Origin: Lactifluus volemus
Lineage: Eukaryota; Basidiomycota; Agaricomycetes; Russulales; Russulaceae
DNA length: 64,000 nucleotides
Assembly (NCBI GenBank): GCA_022376515.1
Contig: WTXI01000001.1
Coordinates: 1,798,001-1,862,000, forward strand
Direction: 5' to 3'
The notes beneath the pieces were generated by a model. The model ran no database searches and was not told the origin of the DNA. It saw only the letters and a list, made by a program, of their open reading frames with translations. Position 1 is the stretch's first letter. The number at the start of each line of letters is the position of its first letter. This document shows positions 1 through 12,486 of the stretch, piece after piece. The translations under genes and the position numbers were made by a program.

Positions 1-63
1 TAGCCCAGCGCAGCCATCAACACGCCAGTTACTCCATTCACCGTTATTCCCTGGAATTTTTAG

Positions 64-3000
64 GCCATTAAATTATTCGACTTTTTTCAATACCTTCTTT
101 TCTCCGACGGAGGCTCCACCCCGCATTATGGCAAAAAGTGGCTCCTTGTTGACCTCTTACTCTGTCTTGCGCTCTCGCGCCTACGCATCCCACGTTTGAA
201 CTACACCAACTCCATCGTAGTATTGCAAATACTTGGCTTTGCCCTTTTGGATGGTATTTTGTTTGGTGGTATTCGGCTAAATATATTTGGAGACTCGAGC
301 GCATCCTCATCCCACGATAGTACGTTGGTCACAGTACATTATAACGCACCGCTTATCAGGGCCTTCTAGATCAAATTGGCTTTCATTCTTCCTCTGGCCT
401 TCTCGGAATATCCAATCTACTCTCCATCCTTACGTTCGGCCTTGTGACAGGCGAAGGTTATGGCAGCAAGGACGCTAATCTCGCCGGCCAGCACACTGTT
501 CGCAAGTCCCCTATCAGCACCGCGCAGCTCAATCCGTATAGCCAGCGGTTCTGCTTGGATACTTCGTCAAGCAGTATTCTTGTTCCCATCCTACTGAACA
601 ATTCTAATCCAACTTCCTTACGGTATACTATCACGCCTTTGGGTCACATCGAGTCGTCTGGACGCAAAATCGAATCCGTGACATTGTCGGCGCGTGACCT
701 TAAAGCCATCGAAAATGCACGTCTGGTACAGTCGCGAGTAACCAAGACCGCGAAACAAGAGTCCTACGATGAAGATGTCGACGATTATGATGATGAACAC
801 GAGAATGATAATTCACGCGATGCTCGCTCCTCTGTTCCTCGCTTACAGAAGACTCAGTCACTTGTGTACATTCGCCTTTCGAAGCCCGGGACTATTCGCC
901 TTCAAGATGTCAACGACCCATCCGGTGTCGATGCCCGCATCTCTCACCCATCTGAGGTTACTATTGTCCCATGCCCTCGCGCTCAGTTTGTCGATGGCGA
1001 CGCCCTGGTTCGCGGAGATAACGTCAAGTGCGCAGCCGCCGGTCTAAACACACTTGGCGATGAAAAGGATGTCCAGTTGACTCTAAGTATCTTTGGCGTC
1101 CCTCCCCTTAGTCTCAAGTGGTTCAAGGAGATCAATGGTCGTAGGGAGTACTTTATTGTGGAAGGAATCGAGACCGAGCGTATTCCACACCCCGGGCCCT
1201 CAACCTCGTTGTATAACTCACCTCAAGAGGTCCGTGTACCACTTACCGTTTCCGCCGAGGCTTTTGGCGTCCATACATATGTACTCGAGAGCGTCACAGA
1301 TGCCCTTGGGAACCTGGAACAACTCTCCACCTCCTGGTCGAGCGCAAGGAATGGAGACTTCTCCGCTGGCTCTAACACAAAAATCAGTCGTTCGCTTCGG
1401 GTTCTTCGTCGCCCCACTATGGCCTTCAAGGGTTGCGGACCCCAAAGACCTTCACCCCTTCGTATCGGTTCTAATGTTTCTCTAGCCATCGATACTCAAG
1501 AAGCCGATGACTTGGACTCGCCTTGGGATGTGAAAGTGCGATACCAACCACCTGTAGACGAGTCTGGCAAGAGCATCAACAAACGCCTTCGACCGTGGCA
1601 GCAAACTATTCACACTCATCCAGGCGAGCGTGGCTTGACCGTTGAAGCCGATTCTCCGGGCGATTATACGATCGTAGATATCAGGGGGAAGTATTGTGAA
1701 GGGGATGTGTTAAGTCCCGAAACTTGCACTGTGGTGGAATTACCCAAACCCGCCGCCGAGATCGAATGGAGGCGAATCCATGAGTGGTACGCTACCTCAT
1801 CAGGCACGTCGTGACGATGGACTAATACCGTCTCACAGCTCTGGAGATACTGGTGTCGCTGCTTCACTTGTCCTTCATGGCACACCACCGTTTCATGTCT
1901 ACTATCGAATGCAGCGAGACAGGGAGCCGGCGCGGGAGCTGATCAAGACTTTCCACAACTCTCGTGGCGAGATGACTCTGCAGCCCTCACAAAGTGGCCA
2001 TTACATCTACAGCTTTTCCCACTTGAGCGATGCCAATTACAACAAAGTAGAATTGAAAGGCCCTCCCATCGATCAGATAGTCCACCCCTTGGCATCGGCT
2101 GCTTTTCCTGCTTCCTCTGGAAGGGATCGGATAATGATCAATAGTTGTTCAGAGAATTCTGTCGATGTGGATGTCACCCTTACGGTAAGAGGCAGCGACC
2201 AAAAAGGAGTTCAGACGTAATAACTAATTGTGACTTCCAGGGCATAGCACCATGGAACCTCAATCTCCAGCTTGTCGGCCGACAAAAATCCGAGATCGTC
2301 TCTTTTTCTGGTATTGATACCGCTACGAAAAGATTACAAGTCGCCGTTCCTAAGGATGTGAATAAGGAAGGCGGATCATTCGAGATCAACATCGGTGTGT
2401 GCCTTAATTTCCATTTTCTCTACTTTGATGTAAATTCCTACCATTAGTTAGCGTCGAAGACTCGTCTGGATGCAAGCGTAACCTCTCTGTGCCGGGAGTT
2501 ACCGTTAACGTTAAGAAACTCAAGCCCACCGCAAAGTTTTATGGGAAGGAGGGCCGGCGACATCTCGTTACTCTCGAAAATCAGCAAGCGAGTCTTCCAT
2601 TGAGGTTGACTGGTGATGGGGTACCTCCTTGTTCTAGTGCTGCAGTCAGCCTTCCACTAACGTCTACTAGCCATGGCAGATCAAGTATCGCATTCTTGAA
2701 AACCCGGAGCAGATTCGCACGGCTCGATTGGCGTCACCCAATGATTACCTTCGAGTCACCGAAAAGGGTCATTATGAGATCTTAGAGGTGGGTTTAACAG
2801 GTCAAGTAAAAGCCGGGTAACGTGACCGTCGCAACAGGTATCCGACTCCCAATGTCCTGGCACGGTCTCGGCCCAAGAATCCAAGTACGAAGTAGACTGG
2901 ACCCCACGGCCATCCGCAACCATTTCTTCAGATACGGAGGCTGTATACGAGCCATACAACGGCACCTACATCCTTCCCGTTATCTGTGAAGGAACAAGTG

Positions 3001-4376
3001 GACATGTTGACTTTGATCTAACAGGTCTTTCTTTCGAGCTTATCATTTTGAAGCCTACTAATCAATCCGGGCAGGTCGACCTCCCTTTCAAATTATGTAC
3101 AACATTGCACGATCCGTTGACTCGGGTGGTACAAGGCTCCTCGACCAGCCCACCTTCAACAGTATACAACCTCGGACTCGTTTCCAACTTCACACATCGG
3201 AACCGGGGCGAATTTACTATGAAGTCAAGCAAGTTGGTGATACTGCTTACCCACTATCCAAGCACAAGGGCGTCGTTATCCCCCGTTCCGACAGGCCATT
3301 GTTCGAGCAGGAAGTTCTCATGCGACCTTCAGCACGATTTGCGAGCAGTAATAGGCTTTCATATTGTTTGCATGAGAACTTCATCCCCCAGGACAAGGGT
3401 ACTGGGGATGGCGTCATCATACTACAGGGCACACCGCCTTTCGAACTCACAATATCGGTGCAGAATTTTGCTGCCAGTGAACGCTTTACCGAGACTGTGA
3501 CAGTACACGACACGACTTGGCGGCTTGACCTACCAGGGTACCAATTCAAATCTGTCGGTCATCACCAGGTGGCTATCGAGACTGTCAGGGATGCGTCGCA
3601 CTGCGACCAGAAGTTACCGGACTCTCACGAACGGTCAATTTGGGTGGATGTCGCTGAATCTGCTGCAATCGTGCCATTCGATAGAAGAGAGCATTTCTGT
3701 GTCGGCGAAGTTGCGCAGTTTCAATTGGAGGGCATTCCTCCTTGGACAATTGGGTGGGATCGTTTCCTTCAAACACTAACTTCTATTGACGTAATTATAG
3801 GTATCGTTTGAATGGCAAGGCATACATGCAGGAGGCTAAACAGTCACCATTCGCTATTTCCTTGCAACAGCCCGGGGAGTTTAAAATCACATCCATCGCG
3901 CAGCAACAAAAGTTGTGCAAATCAGTCGTGACAGATCTTAGCTACGCAGTTCATCTTCTCCCCACTGCGCAGGTTGGTCAGGGGAACAGGATCTTTCAGG
4001 ACATCCACGAAGGCAAGCCCGTTCCGTTGAGCTTTGGACTGCATCCGCGCTCATCATGATTCACACAGGTGACCAAGCTGAGATCAAGTTCACGTTAATT
4101 GGCGAACCGCCGTTCTCATTCACATATCAGCGCTCAGAGCTGAGCCATAGGAAGGGTGGGAAGCCAGGCAAGGTTCTCGAGACGCATACAGTATCAGGCG
4201 TCACCACTACGGAGTATTCCATCTTCTCTGCTCTTGAAGGTCAGTTCCACCTCTTCATTAAACCCTGACATGGCTTGACAAAACGAGCAGGTGTATGGAC
4301 GGTCACTTTCATCAGCGATCGTTACTGTCGATACCCGTCAGTGCAACCAGATCGAGTCTTGGATCAAAAATCGTGA
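64..4376 (+). CDS. POM152: Nucleoporin POM152, 5' partial
   Basis: Integral membrane nucleoporin that anchors the nuclear pore in the nuclear envelope and carries lumenal Ig-like repeats. The first readable exon starts at 64 after a TTTTTAG acceptor and encodes a hydrophobic stretch (around WLLVDLLLCLALSRLRIPRL) followed by LDGILFGG, typical of the POM152 transmembrane region. After an intron at 320-369 the conserved GQHTVRKSPISTAQLNP segment follows. Downstream, repeated 'GxPPWxLxx' units (GVPPLSLKW, GTPPFHVYY, GIAPWNLNL, GTPPFELTI, GIPPWTIG, GEPPFSFTY) mark the Ig-like repeats. The C-terminus has the family's WTVTFISDRYCRYP and stops at 4374-4376. About ten exons join in frame, for example 1786/1839. 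The true start lies upstream of the window. It ends tail-to-tail with the pyrophosphatase. Confidence 0.92.
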
Positions 4377-4748
4377 CCGTTTCACGATCGGCTAGAGGCC
4401 CTTTGTATCTATAGATAGTTCAAGAGACACTAATGATGACTTCACGATTGTTACATTCTCCGAAGGACTTTTAAGTCAAAACATATGCAGGTAGTTATGT
4501 TGACAGCCCGATGCAGGTTCCATTTCCCATTGTTTGTCACCCACGAGGGTCTAGACTTGTGCAGAGGAGATATAGAACCACTTCGAAACTAATACGCCTT
4601 AGTCAGCAACAGCACCGTTTATACGTGAACAGACGAACTGGCAGGGTCGATAGGAGCGGGCGGCCTCCTGGAATCGGAAGGTAGGCCCGTGTATGAATGA
4701 TCGTTCATTCTGACGAATCCGGGAGAGTTCTCGACTGTGATGTTGCGA
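4377..4748. other. Convergent intergenic spacer
   Basis: This 372-base gap lies between the ends of POM152 and the pyrophosphatase. I see no ORF with coding character and no obvious repeat. It presumably holds both 3' UTRs. Confidence 0.6.
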
Positions 4749-5804
4749 CTAGGCGAAAATCAGCTCAAAATATGCATCGCCGCATTTGGCAAAGGTAACT
4801 TGCATCGAAAGGTCATAAGTCGGTGTCTTGGCGGGTGATTCACCGGAGATGAGACGACGCCAGGCCTCGTGACACTCATGAATGATTTCGGCGGCGTATT
4901 TCTTGTTCTTAGCCTCGCCAGAGAAAGCAAACTGGTTCTCGGGCTTGCCATCGGAATTTTGTAGATACTGTGGGAAGTAAAACATGTGTACAAGATGGGG
5001 GAGGCGGGAAAAAAAGGGCAACGCACCGGAACCACTCGTTGGTGGCACGCACGAGGCCGGGGAGATGACGCTCGACGTCTTCAATGTCGTTCAACTTGGA
5101 CGCGAGCGGGTCTTGAACGTCGACGACGAGGACTTTCCAGTCGGTTTCGCCTTCGTCGAGAAGGGCCATGATGCCGAGGACCTTGACTTGCTTGACCTGT
5201 CCGACATATCCCACCTGTTCTCCAATCTCGCAAACGTCCAGCGGATCGTTGTCGCCTCTGGCCTTGGTCTCTGCATGTTGCTGATTGGGATCCTCCCAAG
5301 TCTATATATACACACACGATCATGATTGAGAGAGATAAAAAAAAATTGTTGTGGGTTGACGCTGAATGAAGAAGGGGGACACGAACCTGGGGGAAAGCAC
5401 CGTAGTTCCATATGTAGCCGTGGTGGGGGAAGCAGTTGCGCACGTAGCGCAAGCGACCCTTCTTGATGTCTTGTTTGATGGGGTTGAACGACTCCTCCTT
5501 GGAAATTTCCATCTTGGCATTGGTCCAGCGAGGGACTTCGACGATCATGTTGAGGATGTTGTTGCTCTGATCGGCGAATAGCGGGATGTCGTGGAAGGGC
5601 GAGACGACCTGGCCATTGTGTTCGATGTAGACGCGATGTTCTAGGTTGATCAAGTTTGAGGTCAAGATACTGGAACGCGTCATGTATGAAGCGAACATAC
5701 CAAGGGTGTTGGGAGCGCCGATGAGGCGAGGAGTATATTCTAGCAAAGGAAGTTAATGGAGAAGAGAGAAATGAAAAAAGGGAGAAAAGCATACGAGTGG
5801 CCAT
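4749..5804 (-). CDS. IPP1: Inorganic pyrophosphatase (one apparent frameshift)
   Basis: Soluble family I pyrophosphatase, hydrolysing PPi to two phosphates in the cytosol. The start is the ATG at 5804: a 10-base first exon (MATQ), an intron at 5741-5794, then [12 protein letters not shown]. An intron follows within [23 protein letters not shown]. The acidic signature DNDPLD is present in [20 protein letters not shown], and the C-terminus reads [15 protein letters not shown] as in the yeast enzyme. At 4954-4955 the frame breaks: after WFRIYKIP one base is missing before DGKPENQF, where a CCC reduced to CC would explain it. Read literally, the protein would lose its last 60 or so residues. Because the protein is essential and the rest is perfectly conserved, I read this as a sequence error. 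Lies 146 bases upstream of the GCP4 end on the same strand. Confidence 0.95.
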
Positions 5805-5950
5805 TGTGGACGAGGAAGAGCCTGCTAGGAAGCGGAGCTGCTGAGAAAGTCGAATAGACACCCGCGACCCGGCCATGTCGAATATCGATTTGTGCTAATT
5901 TTTTTTCTTGTTGAACTCTGTAACTTAACATTACGAATCATATCTAGTAC

Positions 5951-8289
5951 TTAATCGGACTTCAATGCACGTAATATATCCTCCCCTGCTTTCACACCCT
6001 TAGGTCGGGAGAATTCCTCGTTAAAGTCGAGGCGAAGTAACAACCGCTCAATGTGTCGTCGCATCTCCCCAATTTTGTCTGCCCTTCTGCCGTCTTTCGT
6101 CCGCGTCCCCGGGGTATGCACCGATACATGTGTATTGTGCTATTCAGGAATCCTGACTTTGAGGCGTCTGTTCTTCCCGTGAATGTTTGCTGAGACGTTG
6201 ACTGTGCTAACTGTTCATAGAACGTGTCCAGAAGCGAATGGAAGGTCTGATTGGAAACGCGTACAGACGGGAATTTAGCGACGGCAAGGGGCTCGAAGAT
6301 CGTTGGACGAACCTCATTAATCTCCGACACGACGGACCAGCGTTCCTTAACCATCTTGCCGACCCCATCAGCCCCGCCGGCTAAACTGCCTTCAGACAGT
6401 AAGGCAGGTAACACGTCGCCACCCCACCTCTCTACCTGTGCAACTAATTGTTCGCAGAGTTCGAAAATAGGTCGGAGAATAGCTGTGAGGGCTGAATTTG
6501 TTAGAAGACAGCCAGTTAACAACCGTTCTAGGTAGGTATTGTGTATATTCTGCAATGTGGTGAAGTCCAAGCCAGGGGCCACGGTTGGTTCAGCTCCCGG
6601 CACTGTATGTTCTACTGGCCCTGGGACCTTTGGGTTGGAAGGGTCCATGGGTTGGCTACCCATATCTTCCGGGTGTTGAACCCATGTATCTCCTTCTGGG
6701 CCTAACTGCTTCTTGAGTCTTCTGAACTCGCTGTCGATGACATCTGTCATGACATAGCTGAGCAAGTTGTCAAGAAACCAATTCATCTCTCGCACCAAGC
6801 CCCAGCCACATCTCAGGAGGGCTTGACGCGCAGCCAAGTCCTCTGCTGTACCACCCTCACCCAATCCTGTCCAGCGTCGACGAGCACGTTGGGCATTAGA
6901 CAATGCGGCCCAGCACGTGTGCATCCGCGTGTGTGTCTTCCTGAGGGAGGAAAGGAAGGCGAAGAGGGTTCCATAGATCTGCAGATCAGTGGGTTGGAGA
7001 AACATATCCAACGGCCACTCCACTGTATATAGCATATTCAGTGCGGTGCCAAGGACAATGTCGTTGAATGTAGTCTCCGTGATAATATCACTGCCAACTG
7101 ATAGAGCAAGACTTCTGGGGTCGGATAATGACGGGAGGAGAGGACGTAAAGGTCCAGAAGGGAGCTGAAATCGGAGGCGGGAAAGTGACGAATCATATTG
7201 GGCAGTGGTTCCCAACGAAGCACGAAGTAATGCCAGATTGATGTCCTGTTCACGTATCATGGTGGATGGCCCTGTACGGGAGGTGAGTCGAGAGATCTTG
7301 AGACGTTCAATTTCCCTGATTAACGAAAGATTGAATTCTCCGTTGCGGATTAAAAAGTAGTTGGCCCTAGACGCCTCATGTAAGACACCTTCTCATTCTC
7401 AAGTACGTCGATACTCACAAGGAGACAACCGAAGTTTCGACATCTTTGATGGTAAGAACGTTCATCCAGAACCACTCACTAACATTGGTGCGGATCTCTG
7501 TAATGACCTTATCAAAAGCATACTGGTCCTCGATTTGTACCGCCTCTAGCTGCCTTGCGTGGTCTGCTGCCAGATTTTGAGGGAATTGCGTCCTCCATCT
7601 GGCGGTTTTGACCTTTCCGATGGCCTTTCCCACGTAGGCTATCGAGTTTCTCGATTGAACGGAGACACAAGAAGGGACGCATCCGCTCAGAAAGACGTAA
7701 TCCTTTGACACAAGGGGATCAGTGTCTGAAATTGATCCATGGATCAAAAGGGACGTGGCTTGTGCCTTCCAAACACGCTGCACCGCCAAGGACAAATGAG
7801 ACATGATATTCGCGATGCGATGTATGCCCGTCGAAGAGCGTAAGGTGAGCATGTCAATGAGGGGACCTGGTTTCCAGTCCTCATTTACACAAAGATCATC
7901 TACTAATGCTTCCAAGGCTGCAAATGGTGCATCCCATTCAGCAAAGGTAGCACGGATGGACGATAAGGGGACGAAGGAACCGCTTGCGACAAGCGTCGAG
8001 TCGCGTCTGAGGACTTTATCTTCTGTTTCTACAACAAGAGTTTCGTACTCATTTTTAAGAATTTGATTTAAAGTGGAGGCGAGTGCACAGACATAGCGAG
8101 ATGGGGAACGGGCTAGGTTGATGAGGCATTCTTGATCTTCCGATACCGAAAAGCGATAAGACCGATAGACTCGAGGCATTGTTGTTCACCAGGATGAAGA
8201 AGTTGTTGAAAGGATGGGTGCACCGTATGATCTGTAGGAAATAAAGATGAAGAATGGCCGGCCAAGACGAGCAAGACCTCCGCGATCAT
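5951..8289 (-). CDS. Gamma-tubulin complex component, GCP4-like (Spc97/Spc98 family)
   Basis: Subunit of the microtubule-nucleating gamma-tubulin complex. The start at 8289 gives MIAEVLLVLAGHSSSLF, matching the GCP4 N-terminus (MIxELLLxLxGxxGSxF), followed by LLHPGEQQCLESIGLIAFRYRKIK. Further on come YETLVVETEDKVLRRD and, after an intron with donor GTGAGT and acceptor GCGTCTAG, ANYFLIRNGEFNLSLI, typical of the family's second grip domain. The C-terminus ends HIERLLLRLDFNEEFSRP, stop 5951-5953. Two one-base losses interrupt it: near 8131 between RYRKIK and ECLINLARSPSRY (GG to G would explain it), and near 6131-6137 before THVSVHTPGTRTKDGRR. Both restore good family similarity. The choice of GCP4 over GCP5/6 rests on the short N-terminus. 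Confidence 0.88.
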
Positions 8290-8384
8290 GACCGTGGCTG
8301 TAAAGATATTTTTGGTGTGATAAGACTTATTGCTTCAGAACGTTTCCTATTGAAATCGATGGGACCATTACTTGCAAGGTCCCG
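8290..8384. promoter_or_regulatory. Divergent promoter, GCP4-like / TBC gene
   Basis: Only 95 bases separate the two start codons, so both genes must share their proximal promoter and 5' UTR space. No clear TATA box is visible. Confidence 0.55.
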
Positions 8385-10585
8385 ATGGATAACGACGACC
8401 AAGTCATCGTTCAGGAACGCGTCGGAAAACTTCCACCTGAATCCACATCTTTCTATGTAGACGATGCCTTCTCGGATAGTGAGGACGTCGAGCCCCATTA
8501 CGAGCTCGAGTTGGCCACCATTCGCGCTGACCTTGCTCGAGCCGTGACATTTTCTCAAGAGGAAGAAGTGCCGAGGAGTTCAGAGGATCCTCTCCATATC
8601 GACATTGTGATCCCGTCAGTATGCATCCCTGTGATTCTGCGTAGCAGTGAACCTGACCGCTTGGAAGGGATACTCTGACACCCTCCCTAGAGGGTAATCA
8701 ACTCTATGCAAAATTTGATTCCGTTTCACTCTCTCCTGTCGAGGGTCCATCGAAGCTTTCCCATGAGGACGACCATGATGATTTACAAAATCAGCCCGAA
8801 ATTACCGATGATGCGTCCGATCAAGACCATACCGGGCACGACAGCGGGTCGGAAACGCAACAACGTGAGGTGTATTATGATGAATCTCACTCAGTAGACA
8901 CGAACCCGGACTCGCCACCTCCCTCCTCTCTACCGTCTGAACCTCCACCTGATAGCCCAACCTCAGGAGAGGATCCCGAGACGCACGCCGAACAGTCACA
9001 CCGTCAAAAAGCCTCTTCGTCACCGTCACTCCAATTACCACCTATCGCCTCCCCCTCCGCGGTATCGTCTCCGCCACGGCCGGAGTCCAGTCATCAGATA
9101 CATAAAATTACGCGGTCGACGGGTCCAAGTACGTTCGAGAAAGTTCTCAACAAGACCAGGCCTTCTTTTCTGCCCCCAAAGAGCAAAGACGAAGATCAGA
9201 AGCATATGGCAGATTGGCAGAAAATGATGAAACGCAGCCGAGCAGCGGGTACGCAGTGACCTATCCTGAGGAACGCATACTAAAATGGCTTCATCAAAAG
9301 AGGAGAAACGAAGAAAAGCACAACAAGAACGTCGGCTGGCACGAGAGCTCCAAGTTGAACAATCGTTACATATATGGGAGAAAGAGATTTTACCGGACTG
9401 GAAAATAGTTCATCGAAATCCAGGAATGAGAAAGCTTTGGTGGGCTGGTATACCTACCAAGCTGCGCGCAACGATGTGGGAGCGTGCCGTGGGGAATGCT
9501 TTGGCCTTATCGAAAGGTTTTGGCGCTACCTGACTTTTCCGTGCTGAAGTGATTATTAAGGGCTTCTTGGTAGATACGTATCGAATATGTCTTGCCCGAG
9601 CGAAACGTGCTCTCGCAGCTGGGACATTTCCGACAACCTCACTCGGTCTCATCGAACAGGATGTACAAAACACCCTTCCGTCTCTTCACATCTTCCATCC
9701 GGATTCAGGGCCGATGTATGAGGAACTCAAGGATATGCTGTATGCGTGGGTTGTATCTCGCTCTGATGAGGGTTTGGGCTACGTACAAGGAACTGCAAGG
9801 ATTGCGGCCATGATTCTGATCAACATGTCGGCGGGCCCGGGTTTCATCGTCATGAAGAACTTGCTGGAGCGGCATTGTATGCGCTCTTTCTATGGGGGTT
9901 TATCCACCAAGGATGACGTAGGTTTCTCATCCGCATTTGCGGACGTATGTTGAACAAATCACTGGTATTTCAGGTAGAGGCGTATTACAGGTGAGTTGTA
10001 TTCGAGTATAGAATGATACAGCGGTTAATCCGTTGGCAGGATTTTTGACACCCTGCTAGCAGATGGCATGCCGAAAAGTATGTGTCCGAATGAACCTCTC
10101 GTCTGATGCGTACTCACGTTTATTAGTTTATTTTAACTTCAAGCAGCATCAGATATTCCCTTCAGCTTATCTTCAGGACTGGATTATGCCCCTTTTCCTT
10201 GACCATCTTCCTTTCGACGCTTGTGCGCGCCTATGGGATGTCATTCTTCTGGAAGGTGATGCATTTCTGTACCGTGCATCCCTAGCTATTCTGGCTGTCC
10301 TCGAGGCACGCCTCTTTTTCCCTGATAGACAGGAACTCCTGGAGTTGCTAAGGTAGTTTCCATGTCGGGAGCGCCATATGATCTTAACCAATCCAGTCTC
10401 ACAGGGGAGAAAATAAAGCAGCTCTCGAGGTCGCTCGCCGGGATGGCCGTGCACTAAATGGCGGGAAATATGAGATCTACGGCCTTGACGAAGAAGCCTT
10501 GTGGGACCGGATCGAGTTTATGAATGACTGGTGGAAGGAAAGCACATGGACAAGATTACTGCAAAGGGAGCTACCGGACATTTGA
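8385..10585 (+). CDS. TBC-domain protein, TBC1D12/14-like Rab GAP
   Basis: Rab-GTPase-activating domain protein of membrane traffic. The N-terminal third is disordered, Ser/Pro/Asp-rich and acidic (to about 9250). A basic coiled segment follows (EEKRRKAQQERRLARELQVEQ), then the TBC domain: LWWAGIPTKLRATMWERAVGN, DTYRICLARAKRAL, YAWVVSRSDEGLGYVQG (glutamine finger YVQG present), FKQHQIFPSAYLQDWIMPLF, ACARLWDVILLEGDAFLYR. The usual arginine finger IxxDxxRT is IEQDVQNT here (about 9651-9675), with Asn in place of Arg. Introns at the exon joins, for example after RSRA and after LALSK, keep the frame, so no frameshift is needed. Stop TGA 10583-10585. The order of domain segments resembles human TBC1D12/14. 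The GAP activity is inferred and doubtful given the missing Arg. Confidence 0.88.
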
Positions 10586-11186
10586 CCCTCACTCGATCTG
10601 GCCATCGTGCGTGCATCTTTGTGCTCGCTCCGCAGATATTCATTCTGTTTCTTGGTTACAGGAAGGACCTACATGGCCCAGCTTGATCAAATGATACGGC
10701 TCAGCACCAAAGGTCGAGATTCTTTTCAAGCTTGATTTTTCTGAACTTCAATGTCCACCTGTGACGGCCTGTGCAAACTATGGACCGCCAAAAGTATACC
10801 TAGGCTACACTGCGATTGCTCGTAATGGCCCCTGACTTGCTCGAATTTCCGAAAGATAGATGCATAGGCGCTAGGTAACGCGTTGAAAAACCTACGCCCC
10901 CGTTGTTGAAATAACATAACTTAATATATCATATCCACTTCTCCCAATGCTACTTTTTTCACGACCCTAGTATCTGGCTCCGTATGTTGAAATGCTGAGT
11001 TCCAGCAACCCAAAGTGCACCCTGATCTCTATACCGCCGACCGCAGTTTACTGTACTAACTGCCCAGTTTCATGGATGATCACAGCATTGCTCCGTAACG
11101 GGACACCAGTAAAAGCCACAACCCCTTGTCATGCATCTGTCTACATGAACGATGTCTATTGACCGTGTAACAAAAACATGCCTATC
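10586..11186. other. Convergent intergenic spacer, about 600 bases
   Basis: Lies between the TBC gene and RRP1. It contains no convincing ORF, RNA gene or repeat that I can see. Several stop-rich frames in both directions suggest it is untranslated. Confidence 0.55.
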
Positions 11187-12377
11187 TCAACTTGCGTCCA
11201 CCTCGTGCTGCGCGCCGGGGTCATGGTCACGATCATCATCGTCCAGATGATTCTTCCAAAAGTTGTACAGCTTGCGCCTGTTCGAGTCTCTCGTGTCCTG
11301 TTCACTAGCGACAGAGAAGACCTGCTTGAGCAGGGCTTGATGAAGAGATGCTTTGTCCGGCGTCGGTGAACCTGACACGCACGAGTTCTCCACGACGAAT
11401 GTTAACTCCTCGCCCAAAAGTCGGCGCCTTTTTTGCCTTGGAGACTCGTCTGGACCTGAGGGAGTGAGGGATTGTATGAGGGGCTCCAGAACAGCTGACA
11501 TCACACGTTCAAAGGTGTGATTGGATGACGTGCGAGCGAGCAGGGTGAGGAAGGGCGCGATAAGTGTGTCGAGAGGCGCCGGAGGCGGACATTCGTCGCC
11601 GGCCTCAGAGTCCCAAGCAAGGACCTTGTTGAGTTCTTCGAGATAAATATCTGCGAGGTGGTATTTAAGACTCAATGGTACTCGATTGTCATCAGGACTA
11701 GAGATTGCCAGCCGTATTGAGTAGGGAGAAGTAAAAAAGGCGATGACAGATGGACTGACCTGAGTGGACCACCATTTGTGGTCAAGATATCGTTATACAC
11801 CTGACAAGTACCAGAATCCCAATAACATCGTATCAATAGCCGAAAGGACGCATTCAAAAACGACGTATAAGCATATAGTATTTGTCCATTCTGGGGCCAG
11901 CGGCTGTGAGGGTTGACTGAGGTCAGACAGACGACTGAGCTCACCTTAGACGATCAATCCCTTGCCACTCCCGTACAATAGTCCTCCAGAATCCTCCAAG
12001 AAACTCAAAAGAGACGGTGTTGCTGTCTATACTCAAGAGTAGGTTTGCCAGTTCCGACGCGAGGGCTTGTTGAACCAGTGCCTTGTCCGACATCCAAAAG
12101 CCTAGAAAAGATAGTCACGAAGAAATCTTGATATTTTACGGTATACGAGACTCACAATAGAAAATTCCCTTCCATAGTTTGTCCATTTCATGACTGGAAA
12201 TGTCAAGACGCTCTGGATCGGAAAGGAACGCGGCGAGATTTTTGACGGCTTTATCTCGCGTCTTTTTATCTGCAGAGGAGTTACTGGATAGAAGACCTGG
12301 TGTTAAAATAATATACCTGCAGATGCAAGATACTTTCCAAGAGGTGGTGTTTGCGAAGCTGAAGAGGATGATGACAT
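11187..12377 (-). CDS. RRP1: rRNA processing protein RRP1 / NOP52 family
   Basis: Nucleolar factor needed for 27S pre-rRNA processing and 60S assembly. The start at 12377 gives a Ser-rich leader then PPLGKYLASADKKTRDKAVKNL, followed by [31 protein letters not shown], the family core. Further on come FLGGFWRTIVREWQGIDRLR and NASFRLLIR, then the basic tail DESPRQKRRRLLGEE and the end at QHEVDAS. There is one apparent base loss around 11855-11860: MDKYYMLIRRF and FLNASFRLL are in different frames at a T5 run (A5 on the plus strand), and T6 would join them. Divergent from the hydroxyisourate hydrolase gene, with about 110 bases between starts. Confidence 0.88.
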
Positions 12378-12486
12378 GAAAGTAAGATGTGACGGCTGAT
12401 TGGATTCTTCCAAATGCCTCGATCACCAATCACTTGTCATGGTGAGTGGTTTTTTAAGTAGATTTACATCCTATTCATTGGTTCTA
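12378..12486. promoter_or_regulatory. Divergent promoter, RRP1 / HIU hydrolase
   Basis: Short shared upstream region between opposite start codons. The exact right edge depends on the uncertain start of the hydrolase. No specific motif is recognised. Confidence 0.4.

Noticed and set aside
7370..7440. Frameshift in the middle of the GCP4-like gene
   Set aside because: An intron with donor GTGAGT and acceptor GCGTCTAG restores the frame exactly, so no base loss is needed.
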